The notes under the pieces: model-generated
The model's database searches: none
Seen by the model: only the letters and a program-made list of their open reading frames with translations
What the model was told of the DNA's origin: nothing
Assembly: GCA_028820945.1 (NCBI GenBank)
Contig: JAPPHW010000303.1
Location: forward strand, 1-5,046
DNA: 5,046 bases
Direction: 5' to 3'
From: Defluviicoccus sp.
Lineage (GTDB): Bacteria > Pseudomonadota > Alphaproteobacteria > MPNO01
In this document: in pieces, positions 1 to 5,046 of the stretch
Numbering within the stretch: the first letter of the stretch is position 1
How the letters are laid out: each line of letters begins with the position of its first letter
Program-made: the position numbers and the translations under genes

Positions 1-80
1 ACCGCGAACGCGTGGTGGCCCGGGGCTTCGGCACCGGCGCCTGGGGCTGGGGCACGGCCTACGGCCAGAAGGGCAGCTGA
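1..80 (+). CDS. fdoH: Formate dehydrogenase iron-sulfur (beta) subunit, FDH3 type, C-terminal end only
   Basis: Only the last 25 codons are in the window, read in the frame starting at base 3 and ending with TGA at 78-80. The tail contains GTGAWGWGTAYGQKGS, preceded by a basic segment with ERVVARGF. From memory, FDH3-family ferredoxin-like beta subunits of alphaproteobacteria end in a very similar Gly/Trp-rich segment (ERV..RGYGSGAWGWKTAY). The next gene is the matching gamma subunit, which is the standard beta-gamma order. The family carries electrons through four [4Fe-4S] clusters from the molybdenum or tungsten alpha subunit to the membrane cytochrome b. None of the cluster-binding cysteines lie within this fragment, so the call rests on the C-terminal tail plus context. 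The symbol follows rhizobial fdoGHI usage; fdh3B is an equivalent name. Confidence 0.75.
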   Translation, partial: RERVVARGFGTGAWGWGTAYGQKGS

Positions 81-90
81 CCCGAATCGC

Positions 91-116
91 GCAGGGGGCG
101 GTCACCCGCCCCCTGC
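91..116 (+). promoter_or_regulatory. Perfect 11-bp GC-rich hairpin between beta and gamma genes (hairpin 1)
   Basis: Bases 91-101 pair perfectly with 106-116 around a TCAC tetraloop, and all but one pair are G-C. The hairpin starts 11 nt after the beta-subunit stop. No T-run follows, so it does not look like a classical intrinsic terminator. An RNA processing or stability element that sets the beta:gamma ratio, or a partial attenuator, is a reasonable inference. Confidence 0.6.
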
Positions 117-130
117 CCCGATCGGTTCGA

Positions 131-154
131 GCGGGCGGGCAAATGCCCGCCCGT
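131..154 (+). promoter_or_regulatory. GC-rich hairpin upstream of the gamma-subunit gene (hairpin 2)
   Basis: Bases 132-140 pair with 145-153 (nine Watson-Crick pairs), plus a possible G-T closing pair 131/154, around an AAAT tetraloop. It lies 14 nt after the first hairpin and ends 19 nt before the Shine-Dalgarno-like GAGGT at 174-178. No T-run follows. It contains the GTG at 153 that would be the longest-frame start of the next gene, which argues against that start being used. Confidence 0.55.
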
Positions 155-173
155 GCGCCTTCTGGATGAGTTC

Positions 174-178
174 GAGGT
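174..178 (+). promoter_or_regulatory. Ribosome binding site deciding the gamma-subunit start
   Basis: GAGGT lies 7 nt before ATG at 186. The alternative in-frame GTG at 153 has no comparable purine-rich site and falls inside hairpin 2. This supports 186 as the start and gives a clean N-terminal signal sequence. Confidence 0.6.
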
Positions 179-185
179 CTTTCCG

Positions 186-1421
186 ATGATAAAGACGTTT
201 CGCAGGCTGCTGATTCTGGCGCTGGCAATGGTGCCGCTCGCCGCGGTGCCGGCGGCGGCCCAGGAAGGTGCCGGCGCAAAGAAGGAGATGCCCCGCGCTT
301 CGACGGGCGGCGCCCAGACCCTTGAGGACATCCTCGCCCGGCAGCGCGGCCAGAAGATCGACGACGACTTCCGCCGCGAGGCGGTGGGCGACCCCGCGCG
401 GGCGGCGGCCATCGCCGCGCAGCTCGGGACGCTCGGCGGCGCGTCGGATTCCGAGGTGTTTCGTGCGCTCCGCTATGGCAGCGCCGACGTCACCGTCTCG
501 GCCAAGGGCGCCGCCGCGGGCGTGATCATCCAGGATTCCGGTATGTGGTGGCTGGAACTCCGGGAGGGTCCGCTGCTCGAATGGGGCGGCTGGCTGCTGG
601 TGGCGATGATCGGGGTGCTGGCGGTCTATCTGATCGTGCGGGGCCCGATCCGCATCGAGGGCGAAAAGACCGGCCGCATGATTTTGCGGTTCACGGCGAT
701 CGAACGGTTCAGCCACTGGCTGCTCGCGGGCTCCTTCATATTGCTCGGGCTCACCGGCCTGATCGTTTTGTTCGGGCGGGTCGCCCTGATCCCGGTCTTC
801 GGCAAGGACTTCTTCGCCGACATCGCGCTCGCATCCAAGTGGATCCACAACAACGTCGCCTGGGCGTTCATCGTGGCGCTGGTCATGGTCTTCGTCTGCT
901 GGGTGGTGCACAACGTCCCCAACCGGGCGGACCTGGTGTGGCTGGCGAAGGGCGGCGGACTGTTCTCCAAGCACGTCCACCCACCTGCGCGCAAGTTCAA
1001 CGCCGGGCAGAAGATCATCTTCTGGATCGTCATCATCCTCGGGATCTCGATCTCGGCATCGGGGCTGTCGCTCCTGTTCCCGTTCGAGTTGCCGATGTTC
1101 GCCAAGACCTTCGAGCTGCTGAACGCGCTCGGCCTGCCGCAGCTGGTGGGCATGGGCGAGCTCCAGACGACGATGACGCCGCACGAGGAAATGCAGTACG
1201 CGCAGCTCTGGCACACCGTCGTCGCCTTCGTCTTCATGGCGATCATCATCGCCCACATCTATCTCGGCTCGATCGGGATGGAGGGCGCGTTCGAATCGAT
1301 GGAGTCGGGCGAGGTCGACATGCAGTGGGCCAAGGAGCACCACTCGCTGTGGTACGAGGAGGTCGTGGCCGAAGAGCAGGCCGCCGCTTCGCGGGAGTCC
1401 CCGGCCGCGCCGGCGGAATAA
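186..1421 (+). CDS. fdoI: Formate dehydrogenase gamma subunit (membrane cytochrome b556 type)
   Basis: This 411-residue protein is the di-heme membrane anchor that takes electrons from the beta subunit and reduces quinone in the inner membrane. It aligns by eye with E. coli FdnI/FdoI. SHW (H177), KWIHNN (H221), LWHTV (H343) and AHIYLG (H357) match FdnI heme ligands H18, H57, H155 and H169. KFNAGQK..FW near 270-280 and WAKEHHSLWYEE near the C-terminus match FdnI KYNAGQKMMFW and WAKKHHPRWYRE. Predicted spans are about 133-152, 176-198, 223-241, 277-299 and 343-362. It is much longer than E. coli FdnI (about 217 residues). The extra N-terminus has a signal peptide (cleavage near AAAQ, residue 26), about 105 exported residues and one additional membrane span. 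The start at 186 is chosen for the GAGGT site and signal peptide; an in-frame GTG at 153 would add 11 residues. It lies downstream of the beta gene and 7 nt upstream of the WD40-cytochrome c gene, so it is clearly in an operon. Confidence 0.93.
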   Translation: MIKTFRRLLILALAMVPLAAVPAAAQEGAGAKKEMPRASTGGAQTLEDILARQRGQKIDDDFRREAVGDPARAAAIAAQLGTLGGASDSEVFRALRYGSADVTVSAKGAAAGVIIQDSGMWWLELREGPLLEWGGWLLVAMIGVLAVYLIVRGPIRIEGEKTGRMILRFTAIERFSHWLLAGSFILLGLTGLIVLFGRVALIPVFGKDFFADIALASKWIHNNVAWAFIVALVMVFVCWVVHNVPNRADLVWLAKGGGLFSKHVHPPARKFNAGQKIIFWIVIILGISISASGLSLLFPFELPMFAKTFELLNALGLPQLVGMGELQTTMTPHEEMQYAQLWHTVVAFVFMAIIIAHIYLGSIGMEGAFESMESGEVDMQWAKEHHSLWYEEVVAEEQAAASRESPAAPAE

Positions 1422-1428
1422 GATTAAG

Positions 1429-2736
1429 ATGACGTTCCGGGCGCTACTCGCGGCGCTGGTCCTGCTTCCTTCGGTCGCCGCGGCGGGGGAGTTCTTCACG
1501 CTCAAGGGTCACGGCGGCCCGATCAAGGGAATCGACGTCTCACCCGACGGCAGCCGCATCCTGACGGCGAGCTTCGACTTCTCGGTGGGGCTGTGGCGCG
1601 GCAAGACGCCGGTGTGGCTGGAGGCGCACCGCGCGGCGGTCAACGCGGTGAGATTCGTCGACCGGAACCGGGCAGTCTCCGCCGGGGACGATTTCCAGCT
1701 CTATCTGTGGAACCTGTCGACCGGCAAGGCGCGGCGCCTGGGCGGCCACCAGAACAAGGTCAACGCGCTCGAGCTCTCGCCCGACCGGCGGACGGTGGCG
1801 GCGGCGAGCTGGGACGGGTCGGTCGGGCTCTGGCCGCTCGATGGCGGCGAGCCGCGCTTCCTCAAGGGGCACCGGTCCAACGTCAGCGACATCGCCTACA
1901 CGACGGATGGCGGGACGCTCTATTCCGCTTCCGCGGACGGCACGATCCGCACCTGGGACCCGGAGAGGGGCGTGCGCAAGCGGTTCTTCCTGCGGCACGG
2001 TTTCGGCGTCAACACGCTGGTGCTGAACGACCCGGCGAAATGGCTGGCTTATGGATCTCTCGACGGAACGGTCCGGGTGGTCGACTCGGAGACCGGGACC
2101 CGGATCGCCGATTTCACCTCCGACCGCAGCCCGATCCTCGCGATGGCGGCCGACCCGTCCTTCACCACGCTCGCGGTGGGTGACGGCGAAGGCTTCATCA
2201 AGGTGATCGATGTCCGGACCTGGTCCGTGCTGCGCAATTTCCGGGCGACCCTGCGCGGCCCCGTCTGGGCGCTCCGTTTTTCTCCCGACGGCAAGAACAT
2301 CCACGCCGGCGGGCTCGACGACGCGATGTACAGCTGGCCGGTCGAATCGCTGGGCGAGCACGACCGGATGACCCGTGAGGAGCGCACCTTCCTCAGGAAG
2401 CCGTCGACAATGAGCAACGGCGAGCGGCAGTTCCAGCGCAAATGCTCGATCTGCCACGCGCTGGGGCCGGACGGGCGCCGCCGCGCGGGGCCGACCCTGT
2501 TCGGCGTCTTCGGACGGCGGGCGGGCGCGCTCGACGGCTACAAATATTCGCGGACTCTCCGGAACTCGGATATCGTCTGGAACGAAGCCACGATCGACGC
2601 GCTGTTCGACAAGGGGCCGGACCACTACATTCCGGGCTCCAAGATGCCGATGCAGCGGATCGTGAAGCCCGCCGACCGCGACGACCTGATCGCGTTCCTC
2701 AGGCGGGCGACCTCGGATCGGGAGAAGACCCAATGA
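1429..2736 (+). CDS. Exported WD40-repeat / class I cytochrome c fusion protein
   Basis: This 435-residue protein starts with a signal peptide (hydrophobic residues 5-19, cleavage near AAAG). Seven WD40-like repeats follow at about 23-56, 63-94, 102-136, 143-176, 186-219, 228-262 and 270-303, enough for a closed seven-bladed propeller. GH dipeptides are visible in repeats 1, 3 and 4 and a TWD in repeat 4; blades 5-7 are more divergent. The C-terminal part (about 329-429) is a class I, mitochondrial-like cytochrome c. It has CSICH (C339, C342, H343) for covalent heme, AGPTLFGVFGR, YKYS, and PGSKMPM, in which M406 is the likely sixth heme ligand. No membrane span follows the signal, so the mature protein should be a soluble periplasmic electron carrier. 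It starts 7 nt after the gamma-subunit stop with only a weak purine-rich site (AAGATTAAG), suggesting translational coupling. A role moving electrons to or from the formate dehydrogenase membrane complex is inferred from position; WD40 propellers usually mediate protein binding. Confidence 0.9.
   Translation: MTFRALLAALVLLPSVAAAGEFFTLKGHGGPIKGIDVSPDGSRILTASFDFSVGLWRGKTPVWLEAHRAAVNAVRFVDRNRAVSAGDDFQLYLWNLSTGKARRLGGHQNKVNALELSPDRRTVAAASWDGSVGLWPLDGGEPRFLKGHRSNVSDIAYTTDGGTLYSASADGTIRTWDPERGVRKRFFLRHGFGVNTLVLNDPAKWLAYGSLDGTVRVVDSETGTRIADFTSDRSPILAMAADPSFTTLAVGDGEGFIKVIDVRTWSVLRNFRATLRGPVWALRFSPDGKNIHAGGLDDAMYSWPVESLGEHDRMTREERTFLRKPSTMSNGERQFQRKCSICHALGPDGRRRAGPTLFGVFGRRAGALDGYKYSRTLRNSDIVWNEATIDALFDKGPDHYIPGSKMPMQRIVKPADRDDLIAFLRRATSDREKTQ
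2720..2724 (+). promoter_or_regulatory. Ribosome binding site of the 41-residue membrane peptide
   Basis: GGGAG lies inside the end of the WD40-cytochrome c reading frame, 8 nt before ATG at 2733. That ATG overlaps the upstream TGA as ATGA. A good site at the right distance supports real translation of this very short frame. Confidence 0.6.
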
Positions 2737-2858
2737 AAACCATGCTGATCGCGTTTCTGGCTATGGCCGTCATTGCCATCGGCGCGGACATTCTTCTCGA
2801 CTTCATCGGATTCTCCACCCAGGCCCTTACCTCCGGCCCGGCGGTCCGCAGCGGCTGA
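2733..2858 (+). CDS. Small single-span membrane peptide, 41 residues, coupled to the WD40-cytochrome c gene
   Basis: The frame opens at ATG 2733, overlapping the upstream stop as ATGA, and ends with TGA at 2856-2858. It has a short MKTM start, a hydrophobic stretch at about 4-19, then an amphipathic segment and a polar tail ending STQALTSGPAVRSG. The pattern fits a single-span peptide with an N-in start and the tail outside, or an uncleaved signal sequence. Support for its being real comes from a proper Shine-Dalgarno at 2720-2724, the ATGA overlap, and a coherent membrane segment. I have an impression of similar 40-60 residue alphaproteobacterial peptides with a Ser-rich, VR-containing C-terminus, but cannot confirm it. 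The function is unknown; a small accessory subunit or assembly partner of the formate dehydrogenase-cytochrome module is inferred from position only. Confidence 0.7.
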   Translation: MKTMLIAFLAMAVIAIGADILLDFIGFSTQALTSGPAVRSG

Positions 2859-2881
2859 CGGAATATCGGCCCGTTCCCGAA

Positions 2882-3766
2882 TTGCATTCCAGGAAACGCC
2901 CCACCCCCGGCCTCCGACTCGCGCGGACATGCGTAACGGCCGCCGCCCTCGTCCACCTCGCCGCCGCCGCGGACGCCCAGCCGGTCAAGTTCGCCTTCGG
3001 CGCGGCCAAGGGGCCGGCGGCGGGCGCGGCCGCCGCGTTCGGGCGGTACGCGGCGGGCTGCCTTTCCGGGGCGGTTCGACTGCCCGAATCGGGACCCGGC
3101 TGGCAGGCGATGCGACTCTCGCGAAACCGCAACTGGGGCCACCCCAGCGTGATCCTCTTCATCAAGCGGCTGTCCCGCGCCGCGCGGAAAGCGGGCTGGG
3201 CCGGGCTCTATGTCGGCGACATCAGCCAGCCGCGCGGAGGGCCCATGACGTCGGGCCACAGCTCGCACCAGATCGGGCTCGACGTCGATATCTGGCTGCG
3301 CCCGCCCGACAGGCTGACGCTGAGCCGCACGGAGCGGGAGAGGATTTCCTCGACCTCCGTCGTCGCCCAGAACCGCCTCCGGGTGAACGGCAGCTGGACG
3401 GAGTCGCACTCCCGGGTCCTCGAGGCCGCGGCGCGGGACGACTCGGTGGCGCGGATATTCGTCAACGCGGCGATCAAGCGCCGCCTGTGCGCCGCCCGGA
3501 CGAAGGGCGATGCCGTCTGGCTTCGCAAGGTGCGGCCGTGGTGGGGGCACACGAGCCATTTCCACGTCCGGCTGCATTGCCCGGCGAGCAAGGCGTGCGT
3601 CGAGCAGGCCCCGCTGCCCGAGGGCGCCGGCTGCGACCGGACGCTCGCCTGGTGGTTCACCCGGGAAGCGCTCTACCCGCCCCCGCCGGACCCCCGCGAC
3701 CGCAGGCCGGAACTCACCCTCGCCGACCTGCCGCCCGTCTGCCGCAGGGTGCTCAAGGCGCGATGA
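2882..3766 (+). CDS. mepA: Penicillin-insensitive murein endopeptidase MepA (peptidase M74)
   Basis: MepA is a periplasmic zinc endopeptidase that cuts the D-alanyl-meso-diaminopimelate cross-links of peptidoglycan. This 294-residue protein has the family hallmark GGPMTSGHSSHQIGLDVDIW, giving zinc ligands H129 and D136. WWGHTSHFHVRLHCP gives H223, H226 and zinc ligand H228. These align with E. coli H113, D120, H206, H209 and H211, at offsets of 16-17 residues. Six cysteines in the mature part (C60, C203, C233, C239, C251, C287) match the three-disulfide pattern I recall for E. coli MepA, which fits an exported protein. A signal peptide runs to about residue 32 (basic start, alanine-rich core, ADA cleavage site). 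The start is uncertain: TTG at 2882 is the first usual start codon in frame, no ATG or GTG is available upstream, and there is no clear ribosome binding site; CTG at 2855 is a remote alternative. It lies 23 nt after the small membrane peptide, so read-through from the formate dehydrogenase operon is possible. Confidence 0.93.
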   Translation: MHSRKRPTPGLRLARTCVTAAALVHLAAAADAQPVKFAFGAAKGPAAGAAAAFGRYAAGCLSGAVRLPESGPGWQAMRLSRNRNWGHPSVILFIKRLSRAARKAGWAGLYVGDISQPRGGPMTSGHSSHQIGLDVDIWLRPPDRLTLSRTERERISSTSVVAQNRLRVNGSWTESHSRVLEAAARDDSVARIFVNAAIKRRLCAARTKGDAVWLRKVRPWWGHTSHFHVRLHCPASKACVEQAPLPEGAGCDRTLAWWFTREALYPPPPDPRDRRPELTLADLPPVCRRVLKAR

Positions 3767-3792
3767 ACGAGGATTTTTTCAACCCGAAATAG

Positions 3793-3798
3793 TAGAAT
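3793..3798 (+). promoter_or_regulatory. Possible -10 element for the coiled-coil gene
   Basis: TAGAAT differs from the TATAAT consensus at one position and sits 39 nt before the ATG at 3838, in a locally AT-rich patch that starts with a six-T run at 3774-3779. There is no good -35 box at 16-18 nt. In such a GC-rich genome the patch stands out, but the promoter call is weak. Confidence 0.25.
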
Positions 3799-3837
3799 CT
3801 TGTCGACGTCGCCGGGCAGCGGCGCTAGAGTTACGGT

Positions 3838-4218
3838 ATGGATGCGAACCTTGCCGGTTTTGTCGCCCTCGGTGCGCTGATGGTCGGTCTGTTTGCCTGG
3901 TTGCGACACGATATTCAGACGCTCCGCGGGGAGACGCATGACGAGATAGGCACGCTCCGCGGGGAGATGCGTGACGACATCGGCACGTTCCGCGGCGAAA
4001 TGCGTGGCGACATCGGCACGTTCCGCAGTGAGATGCATGACGACATCGGCACGCTCCGTGACGGGATCGGCACGCTCGGCCGCGAGATGAACGAACTGCG
4101 CGAGCGCGTGGCGCGGATCGAGGGTTTGCTGGAGGCGGTGTTCATGCGCCGCGATCTGACGCCGGCGCCGGAACCGCCTCCGCCGGCCGGACCGCCGGGC
4201 AAGCCCGAGGCCGCCTGA
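3838..4218 (+). CDS. Membrane-anchored coiled-coil protein with 11-residue repeats, function unknown
   Basis: I do not recognise this 126-residue protein. It has an N-terminal membrane segment (about residues 5-22), then a basic LRHD boundary. From residue 25 there are tandem 11-residue repeats with consensus D-I-G-T-L/F-R-G-E-M-R/H-D: four full copies at 25-68, a 7-residue copy at 69-75, then a diverged copy. A further charged heptad-like helix (NELRERVARIEGLLEAVF) follows, and a proline/alanine-rich tail (about 111-126). Eleven-residue periodicity is typical of long, slightly right-handed coiled coils, so an oligomeric stalk held at the membrane is likely. With Arg/His at the boundary, the repeat part is probably cytoplasmic by the positive-inside rule. 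The start has a weak AGAG site 7 nt upstream. It stands between mepA and the hydrolase gene with gaps of 71 and 122 nt, so it may be its own transcription unit. Confidence 0.75.
   Translation: MDANLAGFVALGALMVGLFAWLRHDIQTLRGETHDEIGTLRGEMRDDIGTFRGEMRGDIGTFRSEMHDDIGTLRDGIGTLGREMNELRERVARIEGLLEAVFMRRDLTPAPEPPPPAGPPGKPEAA
3910..4062 (+). repeat. 33-bp in-frame tandem repeat, about 4.6 copies
   Basis: Copies lie at 3910-3942, 3943-3975, 3976-4008 and 4009-4041, with a 21-bp partial copy at 4042-4062 and a diverged sixth unit from 4063. By eye, adjacent full copies match at 26/33, 27/33 and 28/33 positions. They encode the 11-residue coiled-coil repeat. The partial copy preserves the reading frame. 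Confidence 0.85.
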
Positions 4219-4340
4219 GCGCGGACGTCTCCCCCTCTTCTCGCCACTCTGCCGGTCTCCGGGGCTTGCCCCGACTTGTCGCGCCGGCATAGAACCGCAC
4301 GGCGACCGGAAAGAGTCCCGCCCGTACGGATCGGAGTCCC
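4219..4340 (+). other. Intergenic gap with a weak hairpin
   Basis: This 122-nt gap separates the coiled-coil gene from the hydrolase gene. It holds a short stem CGGGG/CCCCG (4260-4264 with 4269-4273), flanked by a possible outer stem GCCGG/CCGGC (4251-4255 with 4284-4288). There is no proper T-run, so an intrinsic terminator is doubtful. A promoter for the next gene may lie here, but no convincing boxes are visible. Confidence 0.3.
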
Positions 4341-5046
4341 ATGAACGAAATCGCCCCCTCGGTCCACCCGGACCTTGCGCGTCACCAGGCGTCGATGCAG
4401 CCCCGGATCTATACTCTCGAGGGCTCGATCCACTGCGCCTACGCCTATTCCATCGTCAACTGCACCCTGATCGAGGGCGAGGATTCCTGCATCCTGGTCG
4501 ACACCATGACCGGGATGGACAATGCGGAGGTCGTGGCGGCCGAGTTCCGCAAGATTACCGACAAGCCGATCCGGACCGTCGTCTACACCCATTTCCACGC
4601 CGATCACGTGAGCGGCGCGGCCGCGTTCGTCGACCCCGAAGACGTCGCCGCGGGCAAGGTGGACATCGTCGGCCAGCGGGACCTCGTCGACCACGTTGCG
4701 CGCGATGTCGGCCTGATCGCCCCGATCCTCGGCCGCCGCGCGATGTACCAGTTCGGCATGCGGCTCCCGATCGGCGAGGAGGGCACGGTCGGCGCCGGGC
4801 TCGGCCCGCCGCAGCGCCCCGGCAGGCGCTCTTTCATCGCGCCGACGATTACGTTCGACGAATCCTACAGCGGCGAGACCGGCGGGGTGCGCTACGAGAT
4901 CCACCTCATCCCGTCGGAAACCGAGGACCAGTGCGCGGTCTGGCTGCCCGATCTGAAGGTGCTGCTCTCGGCGGACGCGGTCTACGAATCCTTTCCCAAC
5001 GTCTACGCGCTGCGCGGCACGCGGTTCCGCGACCCGATGGCCTGGG
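4341..5046 (+). CDS. Alkyl-sulfatase-like metallo-beta-lactamase-fold hydrolase, N-terminal part
   Basis: The frame is open from ATG 4341 (GGAG at 4333-4336, 4 nt spacing) to the window end, giving 235 codons and one extra base. YTHFHADHVSGAAAF carries the metallo-beta-lactamase metal motif HxHxDH (H84, H86, D88, H89). Further on, SETEDQ...VWLPDLKVLLSADAVYESFPNVYALRGT..RDP..W matches the class of linear alkyl sulfatases related to SdsA1/BDS1 (COG2015). In those, a binuclear zinc site splits sulfate from alkyl chains such as dodecyl sulfate. E193 fits the position of SdsA1 E280, and D212, 19 residues later, fits that of E299. Family members are usually 600 residues or more with a C-terminal sterol-carrier-like domain, which would lie outside the window. 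No signal peptide is seen, so the protein is probably cytoplasmic. Shorter relatives acting on other substrates exist, so the substrate is uncertain. Confidence 0.85.
   Translation, partial: MNEIAPSVHPDLARHQASMQPRIYTLEGSIHCAYAYSIVNCTLIEGEDSCILVDTMTGMDNAEVVAAEFRKITDKPIRTVVYTHFHADHVSGAAAFVDPEDVAAGKVDIVGQRDLVDHVARDVGLIAPILGRRAMYQFGMRLPIGEEGTVGAGLGPPQRPGRRSFIAPTITFDESYSGETGGVRYEIHLIPSETEDQCAVWLPDLKVLLSADAVYESFPNVYALRGTRFRDPMAW

Noticed and set aside
153..185. GTG at 153 as the start of the gamma subunit
   Set aside because: It lies in the stem of hairpin 2, has no ribosome binding site, and would place 11 mostly charged or polar residues before the signal peptide. ATG 186 has GAGGT at 7 nt.
102..1505. 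A 467-residue open frame on the - strand opposite the gamma-subunit gene, with others at 1540-2733, 2699-3577 and 3915-4904
   Set aside because: These frames are rich in Arg, Asp, Glu, Pro and His, without recognisable domains, and lie exactly opposite well-supported + strand genes. Long antisense open frames are expected at this GC content.
2442..2732. Reading the 2442-2858 frame as one 138-residue protein
   Set aside because: The part before 2733 overlaps the cytochrome c domain in another frame and reads as arginine-rich noise. Only the section from ATG 2733 has its own ribosome binding site and a coherent membrane segment.
3727..3779. Intrinsic terminator after mepA, from a CCTGC/GCAGG stem and the six-T run at 3774-3779
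   Set aside because: The 5-bp stem (3727-3731 with 3744-3748) has a 12-nt loop and lies about 25 nt upstream of the T-run, too weak and too far apart to act as a terminator.
3763..3792. A 9-codon frame (ATG 3763 to TAG 3792) overlapping the mepA stop as ATGA
   Set aside because: It is only nine residues (MNEDFFNPK), has no ribosome binding site and shows no coding signal. The overlap is probably chance.
3810..3824. CGCCG/CGGCG 5-bp hairpin just upstream of the coiled-coil gene as a regulatory element
   Set aside because: A 5-bp stem of G and C is expected by chance often at this composition, and nothing else supports it.
3910..4062. The tandem repeats as a CRISPR array or an iteron-type origin
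   Set aside because: The units are directly adjacent without spacers, stay in frame and encode a regular coiled coil, so they are a protein-coding repeat.

Overview
The window is a gene-dense, very GC-rich stretch (roughly two-thirds G+C by eye), with every supported gene on the + strand. Gene content and protein sequences point to an alphaproteobacterium. The FDH3-type formate dehydrogenase beta and gamma subunits resemble those annotated fdoH/fdoI in rhizobia, and they sit beside a mitochondrial-like class I cytochrome c domain, a MepA-type endopeptidase and an alkyl-sulfatase-like metallo-beta-lactamase protein. I cannot fix the genus.

Region 1 (1-2858) is the 3' end of a respiratory formate dehydrogenase operon. 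It begins with the last 25 codons of the iron-sulfur beta subunit (stop at 78-80). Next come two perfect GC-rich hairpins in the 105-nt gap, then the membrane cytochrome b gamma subunit (186-1421), which has all four heme-ligand histidines and a long N-terminal exported extension. Seven bases later starts an exported fusion protein, a seven-bladed WD40 propeller followed by a class I cytochrome c (1429-2736). Its stop overlaps by ATGA the start of a 41-residue single-span membrane peptide (2733-2858). Together this reads as a membrane module that takes electrons from formate oxidation into the quinone pool, plus a probable dedicated periplasmic cytochrome c and a small membrane accessory peptide. 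The roles of the last two are inferred from position only.

Region 2 (2882-3766) is a penicillin-insensitive murein endopeptidase (MepA, peptidase M74) with its zinc site and six mature-region cysteines intact. It follows the small peptide by 23 nt and seems to start at TTG. It is a cell-wall hydrolase with no obvious link to formate oxidation and may simply be read through from the operon.

Region 3 (3838-4218) follows a locally AT-rich gap. It encodes an unrecognised 126-residue protein with an N-terminal membrane anchor, a coiled coil made of 11-residue (33-bp) tandem repeats, and a proline-rich tail.

Region 4 (4341-5046) is the first 235 codons of an alkyl-sulfatase-like metallo-beta-lactamase-fold hydrolase that runs off the window end.

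The points most worth a second look are the WD40-cytochrome c fusion with its coupled 41-residue membrane peptide in a formate dehydrogenase operon, the paired hairpins between the beta and gamma genes, and the hendecad-repeat membrane protein. I saw no rRNA, tRNA, CRISPR array, insertion sequence or phage gene.
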